Assembly: GCA_020848015.1 (NCBI GenBank)
Contig: JADLBA010000031.1
Coordinates: 1-6,917 of the forward strand
Origin: Crocinitomicaceae bacterium
GTDB lineage: Bacteria > Bacteroidota > Bacteroidia > Flavobacteriales_D > Sanyastnellaceae
Direction: 5' to 3'
Length of the DNA: 6,917 nucleotides
Shown one piece after another: positions 6,444-6,917 of the stretch. Under the pieces are notes generated by a model. That model worked only from the letters and a program-made list of their open reading frames with translations. It searched no databases and was not told where the DNA came from. Each line of letters starts with the position of its first letter. The stretch's first letter is position 1. A program made the translations under genes and the position numbers.

Positions 6444-6468
6444 TATCCCATCCAGATGAGTTGGGATA
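6444..6468. repeat. Perfect 7-bp inverted repeat TATCCCA / TGGGATA with 11-nt spacer
   Basis: The left arm TATCCCA is at 6444-6450 and the right arm TGGGATA at 6462-6468, separated by TCCAGATGAGT. A further ACTATCC at 6471-6477 repeats the left arm's start (ACTATCC at 6442-6448). There is no T-run on either side, so it does not look like an intrinsic terminator. It lies about 98 nt upstream of msrC and 230 nt upstream of the tail-fibre-like gene, where it could be an operator or an mRNA hairpin. Confidence 0.45.
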
Positions 6469-6697
6469 ATACTATCCTCGTGCAAAATGGCATATCAAAA
6501 ATGATGGCAAATTTTTCTATTCAACATTCACCGGTCATTTTCTATGCATCATTCAACGCTACTTCCTCTTATATAATCCGAAAAAAGAATTAGGATTCCG
6601 GAAGATTGCTATATTTACATCATACTGGGGAGTTCTCTATCTCCTGCCTTAACAACTGTACCGCAAACAATTATTAATTTTTATAAAAACAACTATC

Positions 6698-6917
6698 ATG
6701 AAAATCATTGCCCCATCCTTTGCCATTGCTTTATTCTGCCTTGGCGCTCATTGTTCGTTCAGTCAGATGGAAGTGGACAAATCTATTTCGCTTACCGGCG
6801 GTGCCGGCAACAGCACCATTGGCGGATTAGTTGATGCCCCTACATTGGGAACCGATGCGACCAACAAAGACTATGTAGATGCTGCTGTATCTGCCGGTGG
6901 CGGCGGCTCACTGCCGA
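6698..6917 (+). CDS. Secreted protein with phage-tail-fibre-like segment, 3'-truncated by the window edge
   Basis: An ATG at 6698 opens a frame that runs uninterrupted to the last base, giving 73 residues. It starts MKIIAPSFAIALFCLGAHCS, a clear signal peptide with a likely cut at SFS|QM near residues 22-23. The mature start is MEVDKSISLTGGAGNSTIGG, followed by LVDAPTLGTDATNKDYVDAA (44-63) and a Gly-rich piece, AVSAGGGGSLP. The 'DATNKDYVDAAV' segment closely resembles the 'DAATKxYVDxx' unit of phage tail fibres and of large secreted Bacteroidota proteins with trimeric fibre-like regions. A long extracellular structural or adhesive protein is therefore inferred; most of it is outside the window, so function is open. 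There is no Shine-Dalgarno sequence, and the leader (aaaaacaactatc) is A-rich, as is common in this phylum. The gene is on the opposite strand from msrC, with its own promoter expected in the 351-nt gap. Confidence 0.78.
   Translation, partial: MKIIAPSFAIALFCLGAHCSFSQMEVDKSISLTGGAGNSTIGGLVDAPTLGTDATNKDYVDAAVSAGGGGSLP

Larger units (their letters stand above)
6347..6697. other. 351-nt intergenic region between msrC and the tail-fibre-like gene
   Basis: The flanking genes diverge, so this region should hold promoters for both. It contains the 7-bp inverted repeat at 6444-6468 and an A/T-rich 5' leader before the + strand start at 6698. TATATTTA at 6610-6617 is one mismatch from TAnnTTTG and lies about 80 nt before that start. 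The only + strand ORF of note is a 30-codon frame at 6501-6593 with no ribosome-binding site or recognisable product. No tRNA or other structured RNA is recognisable by eye. Confidence 0.5.

Noticed and set aside
6501..6593. 30-codon + strand ORF in the intergenic region
   Set aside because: It is short, with no ribosome-binding site, no membrane segment or recognisable motif. ORFs this long are common by chance in A/T-rich DNA.
6575..6597. Short inverted repeat AATCC ... GGATT
   Set aside because: The stem is only 5 bp with a 13-nt loop and no flanking signal, which is expected by chance.

Overview
The window looks like ordinary chromosomal DNA from a member of the Bacteroidota, probably an environmental Chitinophagales/Sphingobacteriales/Saprospirales-type lineage. 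This is inferred from the gene families: a PF13568-like outer-membrane beta-barrel protein, a stand-alone PolB-like DEDDy exonuclease, an Ig-like 'GGxKD' lipoprotein, and a TPR protein with a C-terminal 'ACKDWKEA' repeat. Seven of the eight genes have a visible start. Six of those starts have no good Shine-Dalgarno sequence, and several leaders are A/T-rich, which also fits. I assigned no genus.

Layout. (1) Positions 1-816, + strand: the 3' part of a secreted outer-membrane beta-barrel protein. Its start lies before the window and only the end of the signal peptide is visible. (2) Positions 915-3266, - strand: three co-directional genes read right to left. They are a membrane-anchored serine-beta-lactamase-fold hydrolase, a small uncharacterised protein starting 2 nt after it, and a DEDDy 3'-5' exonuclease 58 nt further on. 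(3) Positions 3384-4235, + strand: a secreted TPR protein, divergent from the hydrolase across 117 nt. (4) Positions 4254-6346, - strand: a two-gene unit of free methionine-(R)-sulfoxide reductase (msrC) followed by a large Ig-like lipoprotein. The two overlap by 4 nt (GTGA). The lipoprotein gene converges on the TPR gene with only 18 nt between the stops. (5) Positions 6347-6697: a 351-nt stretch with no convincing gene, holding a 7-bp inverted repeat. (6) Positions 6698 to the window end, + strand: the first 73 codons of a secreted protein with a phage-tail-fibre-like 'DATNKDYVDAAV' segment.

Functionally this is a mixed housekeeping and cell-envelope neighbourhood: surface proteins, one oxidative-repair enzyme, one nuclease and one hydrolase. 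I found no tRNA, rRNA, CRISPR array, insertion sequence or integrase, and no convincing new multi-gene system. The points most worth a second look are the secreted tail-fibre-like protein cut by the window edge, the conserved-looking small protein coupled to the hydrolase by an unusual Shine-Dalgarno sequence, the GTGA overlap of msrC and the lipoprotein, and the inverted repeat at 6444-6468.
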